Positions 42,759 through 51,433 of a stretch of DNA of 64,000 bases are shown in pieces. Made by a program: the position numbers and the translations under genes. The notes beneath the pieces are model-generated. The model was not told the DNA's origin, searched no databases, and saw only the letters and a program-made list of their open reading frames with translations. The stretch is from NCBI GenBank assembly GCA_934277615.1, contig CAKQUV010000001.1, positions 248,001 to 312,000 of the forward strand. Direction: 5' to 3'. Position 1 is the stretch's first letter; every line of letters begins with the position of its first letter. Origin of the DNA: an uncultured Clostridia bacterium. GTDB lineage: Bacteria > Bacillota > Clostridia > Christensenellales > CAG-917.

Positions 42759-42794
42759 CAAAAAAACGTGCTTGTTCAGGCACGCTTTTTTGTT
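42759..42794 (-). terminator. Terminator of the small membrane protein gene
   Basis: AAAAAACGTGC pairs with GCACGCTTTTTT (one mismatch) over about 8 nt; it lies just past the stop at 42805 on the minus strand. Confidence 0.75.
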
Positions 42795-42804
42795 TTTGTC
42801 GCGA

Positions 42805-43128
42805 TTACTTTGTTTGGTCGTCGATGTCGGAATTATCCGTCTTGTTTTCGCAGCAAGAGCAGTGGCATTCTTCCTCGTCTTTGAGGTCGTCAATCCAGTA
42901 GATTTTGTCTTTGAGAGCAAGGCTAAGAATGTCGATGACAAACAAAATCCAACCGCCGAAAATCATAAGTACGATTGCAAGCACGATTCCGAGCACGCTG
43001 TCATTCTTTGCGCTTTTTGCAAGACGATAGAGGTTTGCCGGAACGTCCCAAAGCAAGCAAAGCAAAATTTTGACGATTTTGTCGAGGTTTTCATACCAAG
43101 CAATATATTTGTTTGCAAAGTCTTTCAT
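42805..43128 (-). CDS. Small membrane protein with Cys-rich C-terminus
   Basis: This 107-residue protein has an amphipathic first third (FANKYIAWYENLDKIVKILL) and one strong membrane segment (SVLGIVLAIVLMIFGGWILF), continuing into a second hydrophobic stretch. The acidic tail holds the cysteine cluster CHCSCC, possibly a metal site. I chose the ATG at 43128 because GGAGGAACAAAAC precedes it. Conservation cannot be assessed from the sequence alone and I recognise no family. Confidence 0.65.
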   Translation of the reverse strand: MKDFANKYIAWYENLDKIVKILLCLLWDVPANLYRLAKSAKNDSVLGIVLAIVLMIFGGWILFVIDILSLALKDKIYWIDDLKDEEECHCSCCENKTDNSDIDDQTK

Positions 43129-43198
43129 GTTTTGTTCCTCCAATTTATTTTTTACGGATAATGTTGTAGCACTTGTCGAGCGATATGTCAAGTTATTG

Positions 43199-43227
43199 TT
43201 GAATCATTGCGTTTTCCGTGATATAAT
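43199..43227 (+). promoter_or_regulatory. Promoter of fhs-malQ
   Basis: TTGAAT (43199-43204), 17 bp, TATAAT (43222-43227); leader of about 44 nt. Confidence 0.75.
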
Positions 43228-43277
43228 TCTATATTATATCTACAATATATATGCGCAAGTCGCATAGAGGTCGGATT

Positions 43278-44960
43278 ATGGAATATAAAAGCGATATCGA
43301 GATAGCGCAAAGCGCAAACATGCTTCCAATCGTCGAGGTTGCAAAGCGTGCGGGCATAGGGGAAGAATACGTCGAACAGTACGGCAAATATAAGGCAAAA
43401 ATCGACTATGCCGAACTCATCAAAAACGGCAAAGGCAAGAGCGGCAAGCTCGTGCTTGTAACCGCCATAACCCCGACTCCGGCAGGCGAGGGAAAAACCA
43501 CCACGACAATAGGGCTTGCCGACGGACTTAAACGCATAGGCAAAGACGTAGTAGTCGCTCTTCGCGAGCCTTCGCTTGGTCCCGTGTTCGGCATCAAGGG
43601 CGGAGCGGCAGGCGGCGGATATGCTCAAGTCGTGCCGATGGAAGATATCAACTTGCATTTCACGGGCGACTTCCATGCAATAGGCGCGGCAAACAACTTG
43701 CTCGCGGCAATGCTCGACAACCACATCCAACAAGGCAATTCTTTGGGTATAGATCCTCGCAAAATCACCTGGAAAAGATGCGTGGATATGAATGACAGAC
43801 AGCTCCGTTTTATTGTCGACGGACTGGGCGGAAAAGCCAACGGCACCCCAAGAGAGGACGGCTTCGACATCACGGTTGCAAGCGAGATTATGGCAGTGCT
43901 TTGTCTTGCCTCGTCTTTGTCGGATCTCAAGGATCGCTTGGGCAAAATCATAGTCGGTTACACCTATGACGACAAGCCCGTAACGGCGGCGGATCTCAAA
44001 GCGCAAGGCGCAATGACGGCGCTTCTGAAAGACGCTCTGAAACCCAACCTCGTGCAAACACTCGAAGGTACTCCGGCGCTTGTTCACGGCGGACCTTTTG
44101 CCAACATCGCACACGGCTGCAACAGCGTGATTGCAACCAAAACGGCACTTTATCTAGGCGAATATGCGGTTACAGAGGCTGGTTTTGGCGCAGACCTCGG
44201 CGCAGAGAAGTTTTTGGACATCAAGTGCAGAATGGCAAATCTTGTACCGAGCGCCGTTGTTATCGTGGCAACCGTGCGTGCGCTCAAGATGCACGGCGGT
44301 CTTGCAAAGACAGAGCTTACATCGGAAAATCTGACTGCGCTCGAGAAGGGTATACCCAACCTTTTGCGCCACGTTTCCAACATCAAAAACGTATACAAAC
44401 TTCCGTGCGTCGTGGCGGTCAATCGCTTCCCCACGGACACGAACAATGAGATAGATTTCGTCATTTCCAAGTGTAAAGAACTTGGCGTAAACACGGTGCT
44501 TTCAACCGTATGGGCAGAGGGCGGCAAGGGCGGCGAGCAACTTGCAAAAGAAGTTGTGCGCCTTTGCGAGCAAGAGGACAATTCCTCTTTCGAATTTGCC
44601 TATGATATAGGCGACAACATCACCGAAAAGATAGAAAAAGTCGTGCGCAAAGTCTATGGCGGCGACGGCGTAAGTATTCTGCCCAATGCCGCAAAACAAA
44701 TCAAAGCGCTGGAAGATTTGGGCTTTTCGCGTCTTCCCGTGTGCGTCGCAAAAACGCAGTACAGTTTTTCGGACGACGCGAGCAAACTCGGCGCGCCGAG
44801 CGGATTCATCGTTACCGTCAAGAACGTAAAAATCAGCGCGGGCGCAGGTTTTATTGTCGTGCTTACGGGTGATATTATGACAATGCCGGGGCTTCCCAAA
44901 GTTCCGTCGGCAGAGAAAATCGACGTTGACGAAAACGGCAAAATTACAGGGCTGTTCTGA
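43278..44960 (+). CDS. fhs: Formate-tetrahydrofolate ligase
   Basis: This 560-residue enzyme makes 10-formyl-THF from formate, THF and ATP, feeding purine synthesis, formyl-Met and one-carbon metabolism; it is typical of anaerobes. The P-loop TPAGEGKTTTTIGLADGL and the family block GPVFGIKGGAAGGGYAQV lie in the N-terminal third; the end GDIMTMPGLPKVPSAEKIDV is canonical. I set the start at the ATG at 43278 because ATAGAGGTCGG precedes it. malQ starts one base after its stop, so the two share a message although the pathways differ. purB and purA are elsewhere in the window. Confidence 0.96.
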   Translation: MEYKSDIEIAQSANMLPIVEVAKRAGIGEEYVEQYGKYKAKIDYAELIKNGKGKSGKLVLVTAITPTPAGEGKTTTTIGLADGLKRIGKDVVVALREPSLGPVFGIKGGAAGGGYAQVVPMEDINLHFTGDFHAIGAANNLLAAMLDNHIQQGNSLGIDPRKITWKRCVDMNDRQLRFIVDGLGGKANGTPREDGFDITVASEIMAVLCLASSLSDLKDRLGKIIVGYTYDDKPVTAADLKAQGAMTALLKDALKPNLVQTLEGTPALVHGGPFANIAHGCNSVIATKTALYLGEYAVTEAGFGADLGAEKFLDIKCRMANLVPSAVVIVATVRALKMHGGLAKTELTSENLTALEKGIPNLLRHVSNIKNVYKLPCVVAVNRFPTDTNNEIDFVISKCKELGVNTVLSTVWAEGGKGGEQLAKEVVRLCEQEDNSSFEFAYDIGDNITEKIEKVVRKVYGGDGVSILPNAAKQIKALEDLGFSRLPVCVAKTQYSFSDDASKLGAPSGFIVTVKNVKISAGAGFIVVLTGDIMTMPGLPKVPSAEKIDVDENGKITGLF

Positions 44961-44961
44961 T

Positions 44962-46446
44962 ATGAGAGAAAATCTTTCCAATTTCGGTTTTACACGCAAA
45001 AGCGGCATTCTTATGCCCGTGTCGGCGCTTCCCGGCAAATACGGTATAGGCTCTTTCGGCGCGCAAAGTTTCAGATTTATAGACTTTCTCGCAGACTGCG
45101 GACAACGTTGCTGGCAGGTTTTGCCGCTCAATCCCACCGCTTACGGCGATTCGCCCTATCAGTCGCCTTGCTCTTTTGCAGGCAACCCCTATTTTATAGA
45201 TATCGACTTGCTCGTAAAAGACGGATTGCTCACCAAAGAGGAAGCAAAAGCGGAGGAGACGGACTCTAGCCGCATAGATTACGGCAAGTTGTTTCAGACT
45301 AGGGTGCCGCTGCTCAAAAAAGCGTTTGCACGTTTCAAGGTAAGTTCGGATTATATCCGTTTCAAACAAAGCAATGCCGAATGGCTTGACGATTATGCGC
45401 TTTTTATGTCCCTCAAAGAAGTCAACGGTTACAAGCAATGGACGGAGTGGGGCGATTGCAAGTTTTACGACTATGCCAAACTCATCGGAGCGGAGTATTC
45501 CGCCGAGTGCGAGTTTTGGAAGTTTGTCCAATACAAGTTTTTCTCGCAGTACAAAGCGGTTAGGAAATATGCAAAAGCAAAAGGCATTTTCATAATCGGC
45601 GATATGCCCATTTACGTCGCGTACGACAGCGTTGAGGTGTGGAGCAATCCGCAATCATTTTTGCTCGATGAAAATCTTGCGCCCAAAGTGGTCGCAGGTT
45701 GTCCGCCCGACGCGTTTTCCGACGACGGTCAGTTGTGGGGCAACCCCGTTTACGATTGGGAAAAGATGCAAGAGGACGGTTTTGCGTGGTGGAAACAACG
45801 CGCCGAGCGCAATTTCAAGCTTTACGACATCATAAGGATAGACCACTTCAGAGGATTTGCCGGGTATTACGTCATACCTGCAAAGGACGCAACCGCCAAA
45901 AACGGCGAATGGCAGGACGGCGTAGGCTATCCGCTTTTTCAAGCGATCTCGAGCGCCGTTCCAAAGGCAAAAATCATTGCCGAAGATTTGGGGCACATCA
46001 CCGACGATGTGCGTGAATTGCTAAAAAAGACGGGTTATCCCGGCATGAAAGTCTTGCAATTTGCTTTCAGCGACAGTGCCAACGAGTATCTGCCCAAAAA
46101 CTATAAGAGCGAAAACTGCGTCGTCTACACAGGCACGCACGACAGCATGCCCACAAAGGCGTGGTACGATTCGCTGGACGACAAAACAAAAAAAGTGTTT
46201 GAAAGGGAATGTCCTTGCCGTTTTTCTCAAACGCCCACCAATGCGCTTGTGTCGCTTGCGCTTTGTTCCAAGGCAAATCTTGCCGTGATTCCGCTTCAGG
46301 ACTATATGGAACTCGGCGAGGAATCTCGCATAAATATGCCCTCGACGGCTCAAGGCAACTGGACGTGGCGCGTGTCAAATCGTTATGCCACAGCGGCGCT
46401 CAAATCCAAAATCCTCACTCTCACCGCCAAGTCAAATCGCCTGTAA
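44962..46446 (+). CDS. malQ: 4-alpha-glucanotransferase (amylomaltase)
   Basis: This 494-residue GH77 enzyme transfers alpha-1,4-glucan segments in maltodextrin and glycogen metabolism. Motifs are clear: the start SGILMPVSALPGKYGIGSFG, the substrate-binding SPYQSPCSFAGNP, the nucleophile region RIDHFRGFAGYY, the acid-base IAEDLGHI and TGTHDSMPTKAW. The ATG at 44962 lies one base after the fhs stop, so translation is probably coupled. It fits with the alpha-glucosidase at the window start, though the genes are far apart. Length and ending (TGNW-like QGNWTWRVS) are normal for the family. Confidence 0.95.
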   Translation: MRENLSNFGFTRKSGILMPVSALPGKYGIGSFGAQSFRFIDFLADCGQRCWQVLPLNPTAYGDSPYQSPCSFAGNPYFIDIDLLVKDGLLTKEEAKAEETDSSRIDYGKLFQTRVPLLKKAFARFKVSSDYIRFKQSNAEWLDDYALFMSLKEVNGYKQWTEWGDCKFYDYAKLIGAEYSAECEFWKFVQYKFFSQYKAVRKYAKAKGIFIIGDMPIYVAYDSVEVWSNPQSFLLDENLAPKVVAGCPPDAFSDDGQLWGNPVYDWEKMQEDGFAWWKQRAERNFKLYDIIRIDHFRGFAGYYVIPAKDATAKNGEWQDGVGYPLFQAISSAVPKAKIIAEDLGHITDDVRELLKKTGYPGMKVLQFAFSDSANEYLPKNYKSENCVVYTGTHDSMPTKAWYDSLDDKTKKVFERECPCRFSQTPTNALVSLALCSKANLAVIPLQDYMELGEESRINMPSTAQGNWTWRVSNRYATAALKSKILTLTAKSNRL

Positions 46447-46486
46447 CCCAAACAGTATAAGCAACCCAACGCATTTCAGAATACTC

Positions 46487-46570
46487 CTCTTGTCATTCAG
46501 AGGAGCACAGCGACGTGGGAATCCAGCGTAGCGAAGATGGAATATTCCACCAGCGCACGCAGTGCGCCTA
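46487..46570 (+). repeat. REP-like module after malQ
   Basis: CTTGTCATTCAGAGGAGCAC, ACGTGGGAATCCAGC and GGAATATTCCACCAGCGCAC match modules near 650-780 and 6800-6840. AGCGCACGCAGTGCG ends it. Confidence 0.5.
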
Positions 46571-46992
46571 ACGTTGCTCGTAGACAGGCGGAGCCTACGC
46601 AAAATCCTTCATTGTGATGATGACAACAAACTCGTTTATTGCCATAAATCGCATTCGCATTTTGCTTTTCTAATCGCGCCGCTAATTTTTTGCTCTTGTA
46701 TCAAGCGGTTATAAAGCACTAATCACAATTCCGCAAAATTATCGGCTTGATGTTTTTACCGTTTAATAAACGTTGCTCGTAGACAGGCGGAGCCTACGCA
46801 AAATCCTTCATTGCGATGATGACAACAAACTCGTTAATTGTCATAAATCGCATTCGTATTTTGCTTTTCTAATCGCGCCGATAATTTTTTGCTCACATGT
46901 CAAGCGGTTATAAAGCACTCACCACAATTCCGCAAAATTATCGGCTGCTTAATAAACGTTACTCGCAGACAGGCGGAGCCGTAGTTTATAGA
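46571..46992 (+). repeat. Tandem ~190-200-bp repeat, two full units plus a third start
   Basis: Units begin with ACGTTGCTCGTAGACAGGCG at 46571, 46770 and (diverged) 46956. Each has CCTTCATTGTGATGATGACA, TTTGCTTTTCTAATCGCGCC and TCAAGCGGTTATAAAGCACT. Within unit 2, CCGATAATTTTTTGC faces GCAAAATTATCGG as a long hairpin. No gene is visible between malQ and dapB (46447-47479). Confidence 0.75.
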
Positions 46993-47074
46993 ACGACGAA
47001 GAGTCGTTGTGAGCATCCACCGTTCGCCTAAGCAACCGCCGAGCCGCCTCAAGGTTGCGAAACCTTACGCACAA

Positions 47075-47256
47075 AAGCAATGCTTATATTCACCAAGCAA
47101 GCGATATAGCGAAACTGCGGCAGGAATTCTTATCCTTGCTTAATCTGATAGCGCGTATCGGTTGCGCGGTAGTAGTTGCGAGAACAAATGCGGTTTAGGG
47201 CAACAAATGCATGTGTTGCCCTCACCGCAATGCCGTTTGAGCAACGTGCGCCTAAA
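47075..47256 (+). repeat. Family C repeat, copy C3
   Basis: Shared blocks CACCAAGCAAGCGATATAGC, TTATCCTTGCTTAATCTGAT and GGTTGCGCGGTAGTAG are followed by copy-specific arms GTTGC/GCAAC, TGCGGT/ACCGCA and GGGCAACA/TGTTGCCC, nested. Confidence 0.7.
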
Positions 47257-47390
47257 TATGTGTCAAGTTATCTCCTCGAGATAAGTGACACGTGTTTAGC
47301 ATTCGGCGCAAAGATCGCTTTTATGATATTGTATATCCCAAAAATGACATAATTTTGCCCCAAAATTAACATAATTTTTTTGCATTTTTT

Positions 47391-47418
47391 ATGTTAAAAA
47401 TCGCGCGTTTTTTAACAT
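47391..47418. promoter_or_regulatory. Palindrome upstream of dapB
   Basis: ATGTTAAAAA and TTTTTTAACAT flank TCGCGCG. A related ATTAACATAA half-site lies at about 47365. It could be an operator or a terminator of upstream transcription. Confidence 0.45.
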
Positions 47419-47479
47419 AAAGCGTGCGTTTTCAGTCTTGCATTTCATATATTCTCTAGTTGGAAAATACACTTATATT

Positions 47480-48310
47480 ATGAGAATTGCATTGTGTGGA
47501 GCGCTCGGAAAAATGGGCAGAGAAGTCTATGAATATTGTCAAAACCTCAACGATATCGAGGTGGTTTCGTTGGTGGACAAACGCTTTGACGGTGCGGATT
47601 TATATAAGGGAACGCCGCAAAATCAACGTCTTTCGGACGCGGAAAACTATGTTGATTCGCAATATGAAAACGCCGATTTCAACTGCCAGCAAAAGGACAT
47701 CGAAACGGTTTGCGATATAGAGAATGCGCAAAGCGATTTTGACGCAATCATCGATTTTTCCTCGCATGATGCAACGATTTCTATACTGAAAGCGGCGATT
47801 GTGCGCAGATGCGCCGTTGTTTTAGCCACCACCGGGCACACGGAAGAAGAGAAAAAATATATAGAATATGCATCTCGATTTATTCCACTGTTTTATTCCA
47901 ACAATATGTCGCTCGGCATCGCAGTTCTTGCCAAATGCGTCAAAGAAACCTTGACGCTTTTCAAAAAGGCCGATGTAGAAATCGTAGAAACCCATCATGT
48001 CGAAAAACTTGACGTTCCGTCGGGAACGGCGCTTATGCTTGCAGGCGTCGTCAAGGACGCAATCGGCGGTCAAATCGTGGTCGGCAGGCACAAAAACGGC
48101 AAGAAACAAGACGGAGATATTGGCGTCCATTCGCTCAGAATGGGAAGCGTTTTCGGTCAGCACGAAGTGAGGATAAACACGGGCGAAGAAGCGATGGTTT
48201 TCACGCACGAGGCGCTCTCTCGCAAGGTGTATGCAAAAGGTGCAATCGAGGCGGTTAGATATCTAAAAAATCAAACCGCAGGACTATACGAAACAGAGGA
48301 TTTGTTGTAA
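47480..48310 (+). CDS. dapB: 4-hydroxy-tetrahydrodipicolinate reductase
   Basis: This 276-residue NAD(P)H-dependent reductase works in lysine and diaminopimelate synthesis, so it supplies cell-wall cross-links. It has the nucleotide motif ALCGALGKMGRE at the N-terminus, IDFSSHDATI, and the catalytic ETHHVEKLDVPSGTA block. I chose the ATG at 47480, which opens directly at the family start; an upstream in-frame ATG adds residues from the AT-rich leader. No clear ribosome binding site is visible (TTGGAAAATA is weak). An insert of about 25 residues after DKRFDGADLY makes it slightly longer than many homologues. No other dap genes are nearby. Confidence 0.94.
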   Translation: MRIALCGALGKMGREVYEYCQNLNDIEVVSLVDKRFDGADLYKGTPQNQRLSDAENYVDSQYENADFNCQQKDIETVCDIENAQSDFDAIIDFSSHDATISILKAAIVRRCAVVLATTGHTEEEKKYIEYASRFIPLFYSNNMSLGIAVLAKCVKETLTLFKKADVEIVETHHVEKLDVPSGTALMLAGVVKDAIGGQIVVGRHKNGKKQDGDIGVHSLRMGSVFGQHEVRINTGEEAMVFTHEALSRKVYAKGAIEAVRYLKNQTAGLYETEDLL

Positions 48311-48460
48311 CGATTTATAGCCGTATTCGATATTCTTTTTATGTCGATGATAGGCGTTTCAATATCAATTTGAGCTGCTTTTGGGGTTGTCGGTTGCATA
48401 TTTATATCGATTTTTACATATTTTGCCAAAACATAATCCACACTATTTGTGAGGTGGATT

Positions 48461-48907
48461 ATGAAAAAAACAATAAGAATAATCGGTTTTGCAGTTTTAT
48501 TTTTAGCAATATTCAACGTGGTTTGCAACGTTTCGGCATCAAAAAACCAACGTGATATATGCAAAGCGTTCAGCGTATTCGATATGATTTCGCCAAAAGT
48601 CGTCGAGTTTTACGAAACCGAAATCGCAGGCGAAAAGGTGGTGTCCGACAAGAGCGTAAAGCAGATTGAAAACATCGCCCAAAAGTATTCTATATCCGAC
48701 AAAAAGGCGCAAGGAGTGCTTATCGTGTATGATTTTTGCAAGCGCACGGGCGGCGGAATCGATTTCCCGACAATCGCAAAGATGAGCGACGGAAAGATAA
48801 TTGCGCTTGCCAAAGAGCGTGGTAAAGTGTATGAACAGTCTCTATCCGATGAAAAGAAAGCCGAACTGAAACGCAAATCCAAAGAAATCTTCAGAATAAG
48901 CTTTTAG
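48461..48907 (+). CDS. Small secreted or membrane-anchored protein, unknown
   Basis: This 148-residue protein has a signal-like N-terminus (KKTIRIIGFAVLFLAIFNVV) followed by a mostly helical soluble part with KVVEFYETEIAGEKVVSDKS and a Lys/Glu-rich C-terminus. One Cys (CNVSAS) follows the hydrophobic stretch, but the sequence before it, FNVVC, is a poor lipobox. The ATG at 48461 has TGTGAGGTGGATT upstream. It lies 150 bp after dapB and 65 bp before a promoter for transketolase. I do not recognise the family. Confidence 0.6.
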   Translation: MKKTIRIIGFAVLFLAIFNVVCNVSASKNQRDICKAFSVFDMISPKVVEFYETEIAGEKVVSDKSVKQIENIAQKYSISDKKAQGVLIVYDFCKRTGGGIDFPTIAKMSDGKIIALAKERGKVYEQSLSDEKKAELKRKSKEIFRISF

Positions 48908-48922
48908 CCTACAATCTTCCGC

Positions 48923-48951
48923 TTGAAATATAGCCGTGCAGATGATATACT
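48923..48951 (+). promoter_or_regulatory. Promoter of the transketolase genes
   Basis: TTGAAA (48923-48928), 17 bp, TATACT (48946-48951), followed by an AGGAGGCGTAGT ribosome binding site. Confidence 0.7.
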
Positions 48952-48972
48952 GATTCTATTAGGAGGCGTAGT

Positions 48973-49794
48973 ATGGATTCTACACAAAAAGAGTTTTTGA
49001 CCGCTAAGGCAAGACAACTGCGCAACGACGCGATAGAGACCATCGGCAGATTCGGCTCGGGGCATATCGGCGGTTCGATGTCGGTTATGGACGCTTTGAC
49101 GGTCATTTATTATGCAAAGGCAAACGTCGATCCCAAAGATCCCAAAAAGCAAGACCGCGACAGAGTGATTATGTCCAAAGGTCACGCGGGCCCCGCGATG
49201 TACGCCGTGCTTGCGGACAAGGGATACTTCCCCAAGGAGTGGCTTGCCACCCTCAATCAAAACGGAACGCGACTTCCTTCGCATTGCGATATGGTCAAAA
49301 CGCCGGGCATAGACATGACGGCAGGCTCGCTCGGGCAAGGTTTGTCTTGCGCGGTGGGTATGGCGCTCGGGTGCAAAATGGACAAGAATCCTGCCACTAT
49401 TTATTGTTTTATAGGCGACGGAGAAAGTCAGGAAGGGCAAATCTGGGAGGCAACGATGTTTGCCGGCTCGCACAAACTTGACAATCTCATCGTGCTTCTC
49501 GACTACAACAAAATGCAACTTGACGGCGCGGTTGCGGACATCAACGACATTGCTCCCGTCGAGGATAAATGGAGATCCTTCGGTTTCTATGTGCAAAGCA
49601 TAGACGGACACGACGTAGAGGCAATATCCGACGCAATAGACAATGCAAAAGCGCAAAACGAAAAGCCGAGCATGATTGTTCTCAATACAATCAAGGGCAA
49701 GGGCGCGTCATTTGCGGAAAGTGCGGCGAACTGCCACAGCATGAGTATCAGCGAAGAAATGTGGAGAAAAGAAACGGGGAGGTATGCGCAATGA
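48973..49794 (+). CDS. Transketolase, N-terminal subunit
   Basis: This 273-residue thiamine-diphosphate-binding half carries the GDGESQEGQIWEA motif (GDG...N-type ThDP and Mg site), SKGHAGPAMYAVLADKGYF and GSLGQGLSCAVGMALG. Transketolase moves two-carbon units between sugar phosphates in the non-oxidative pentose phosphate pathway. In many Firmicutes and archaea it is encoded as two genes, as here. The stop overlaps the start of the C-terminal subunit gene by ATGA at 49791-49794. The ATG at 48973 has TTAGGAGGCGTAGT upstream. Confidence 0.94.
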   Translation: MDSTQKEFLTAKARQLRNDAIETIGRFGSGHIGGSMSVMDALTVIYYAKANVDPKDPKKQDRDRVIMSKGHAGPAMYAVLADKGYFPKEWLATLNQNGTRLPSHCDMVKTPGIDMTAGSLGQGLSCAVGMALGCKMDKNPATIYCFIGDGESQEGQIWEATMFAGSHKLDNLIVLLDYNKMQLDGAVADINDIAPVEDKWRSFGFYVQSIDGHDVEAISDAIDNAKAQNEKPSMIVLNTIKGKGASFAESAANCHSMSISEEMWRKETGRYAQ

Positions 49795-50735
49795 CCGACG
49801 ACAGAGAATTGAGACAGACCCTTGCAAACGCACTTGTCGAAAAGGCAAAAGACGACAATCGCATAGTCGTTCTCGAGGCGGACCTTATGAGCTGCCATGC
49901 AACCAAAGTTTTCAAAGCGGCATATCCCGACAGGTTTGTAAACGTCGGTATTGCGGAGCAAAACATGATAGGCATAGCGGCAGGCTTGTCCGCAATGGGC
50001 AAAATTCCGTTTGTATATAGCTTCGGTCCGTTTGCAACTCGCAGATGCTATGACCAAATATTCATTTCGGTTGCCTACGCACATCAAAATGTCAAAATCG
50101 TGGGTAGCGACCCCGGTGTAACCGCAGAATACAACGGCGGCACGCATATGCCGTTTGAAGATATGGCTCTTATGCGCGCGATTCCGCATATGGTATGTTT
50201 CGAGCCCACGGACGCAACGATGCTCGAAAAAGCGGTTGGACAAATAATCAACCACGAAAGCGCGGTGTATATTCGTATGCAACGCAAAAAGCCCGAAAAG
50301 GTGTTTGACGATACTCTTGATTTCAAGCTTGGAAAAGCAATCAGAATAAGAGAAGGCAAGGACGTAACGCTCATAGCAAGCGGTATCGAAGTGGCAAGAG
50401 CAATCGAGTCGGCGGAGATTCTTGCCAAAGAAGGCATAGACGCAAGAGTGGTGAATATCCACACTTGGAAGCCTATCGACAAGGACGAGATAATCGCTTG
50501 CGCAAAGGAAACGGGCGCAATCGTAACTTGCGAAAACCACAACGTCATCAACGGTCTGGGCAGCGCGGTTGCGGAAGTGCTTGTGCAAAATCACCCCGTG
50601 CCTATGAGAATGGTGGGTGTGAAAGACGAGTTCGGACAAGTGGGCAAAAACGCATATCTCAGCGAAGTGTATCATCTCACCGCGCAAGACATCGTTGAAA
50701 ACGCAAAAGCAGTCCTTGCTCAAAAGGATAAATAA
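49791..50735 (+). CDS. Transketolase, C-terminal subunit
   Basis: This 314-residue second half carries the pyrimidine-binding domain with GIAEQNMIGIAAGLSAMG (the Glu that activates ThDP) and the C-terminal domain. It forms the active enzyme with the upstream N-terminal subunit. I chose the ATG at 49791 because it overlaps the upstream stop (ATGA) and begins at the family start; a longer open frame upstream lies within the first gene and is spurious. The family also includes DXP synthase halves, but the split arrangement and lengths favour transketolase. Which pentoses are used is not seen. Confidence 0.93.
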   Translation: MTDDRELRQTLANALVEKAKDDNRIVVLEADLMSCHATKVFKAAYPDRFVNVGIAEQNMIGIAAGLSAMGKIPFVYSFGPFATRRCYDQIFISVAYAHQNVKIVGSDPGVTAEYNGGTHMPFEDMALMRAIPHMVCFEPTDATMLEKAVGQIINHESAVYIRMQRKKPEKVFDDTLDFKLGKAIRIREGKDVTLIASGIEVARAIESAEILAKEGIDARVVNIHTWKPIDKDEIIACAKETGAIVTCENHNVINGLGSAVAEVLVQNHPVPMRMVGVKDEFGQVGKNAYLSEVYHLTAQDIVENAKAVLAQKDK

Positions 50736-50805
50736 ATCGTTGTTATGTTCAACAGTAAAAACAAACGTACAACGAGCGTCGTTTGTAATTTGAGGGAAAG
50801 TCAAA

Positions 50806-51366
50806 ATGAGAGAAAGTAAACAATATGAACTTATGCAAAATGGCTTGTCGTACCGATTTGATGATTATTTGTACGGCAAGCAAAAAGGATGCTCGAAAAT
50901 TATTGCAAAGTTGAATAAACTTCCTTTCGGAGAGAAAAAGAGAAATACATATTTTAAAAAACTCTTTTTTTCTGTTGGGGATAATTGTGTAATAAAAGAA
51001 GGCTTTCGTTGCAATTTTGGCTTTAATATAACAATAGGTAGTGATTGCTATATAAATTACAATGTTACGATGCTTGATAGTTACAAGATTTCTGTGGGAA
51101 ATAATGTGTTTATTGCACCTAACGTGTTGATTTCAGCGGTAACACATCCTCTTGAATCCGCAAACAGACGCAATTTGCAAGGTGGTACAGTAACCATAGA
51201 AGATGACGTTTGGATAGGCACAGGCGCGATTATATTGCCGAAAGTAACGATTGGGAAAGGCGCGGTTATAGCGGCAGGCGCCGTGGTGACCAAAGATGTG
51301 CCCAGTAATACTGTTGTAGGAGGGATTCCTGCAAAATTTATTAAAACGGTTGATAATGGGCAATGA
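50806..51366 (+). CDS. Sugar O-acetyltransferase (LacA/Maa/NodL type)
   Basis: This 186-residue protein has the left-handed beta-helix hexapeptide repeats of the maltose/galactoside acetyltransferase group (VGDNCVIKEGFRCNFGFN, ITIGSDCYINYNVTML, VGNNVFIAPNVLI). The catalytic His is in SAVTHPLE, and GGIPAKFIKTV is the typical end. It uses acetyl-CoA on sugar hydroxyls. The coding sequence is visibly more AT-rich than the neighbouring transketolase genes and uses many A/T-ending codons, suggesting recent acquisition together with the TIR gene downstream. The ATG at 50806 follows a weak GAGGGAAAGTC. Confidence 0.88.
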   Translation: MRESKQYELMQNGLSYRFDDYLYGKQKGCSKIIAKLNKLPFGEKKRNTYFKKLFFSVGDNCVIKEGFRCNFGFNITIGSDCYINYNVTMLDSYKISVGNNVFIAPNVLISAVTHPLESANRRNLQGGTVTIEDDVWIGTGAIILPKVTIGKGAVIAAGAVVTKDVPSNTVVGGIPAKFIKTVDNGQ

Positions 51367-51433
51367 AAGTGTTTTATCGATGTAAATAGGAGAAAAACAA
51401 TAACTATATTATTTTACAAAAGGGGGAACTGTT

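Noticed and set aside
46571..46992. CRISPR array
   Set aside because: Units are about 190-200 bp and nearly identical throughout, with no short repeats separated by unique spacers and no cas genes nearby.
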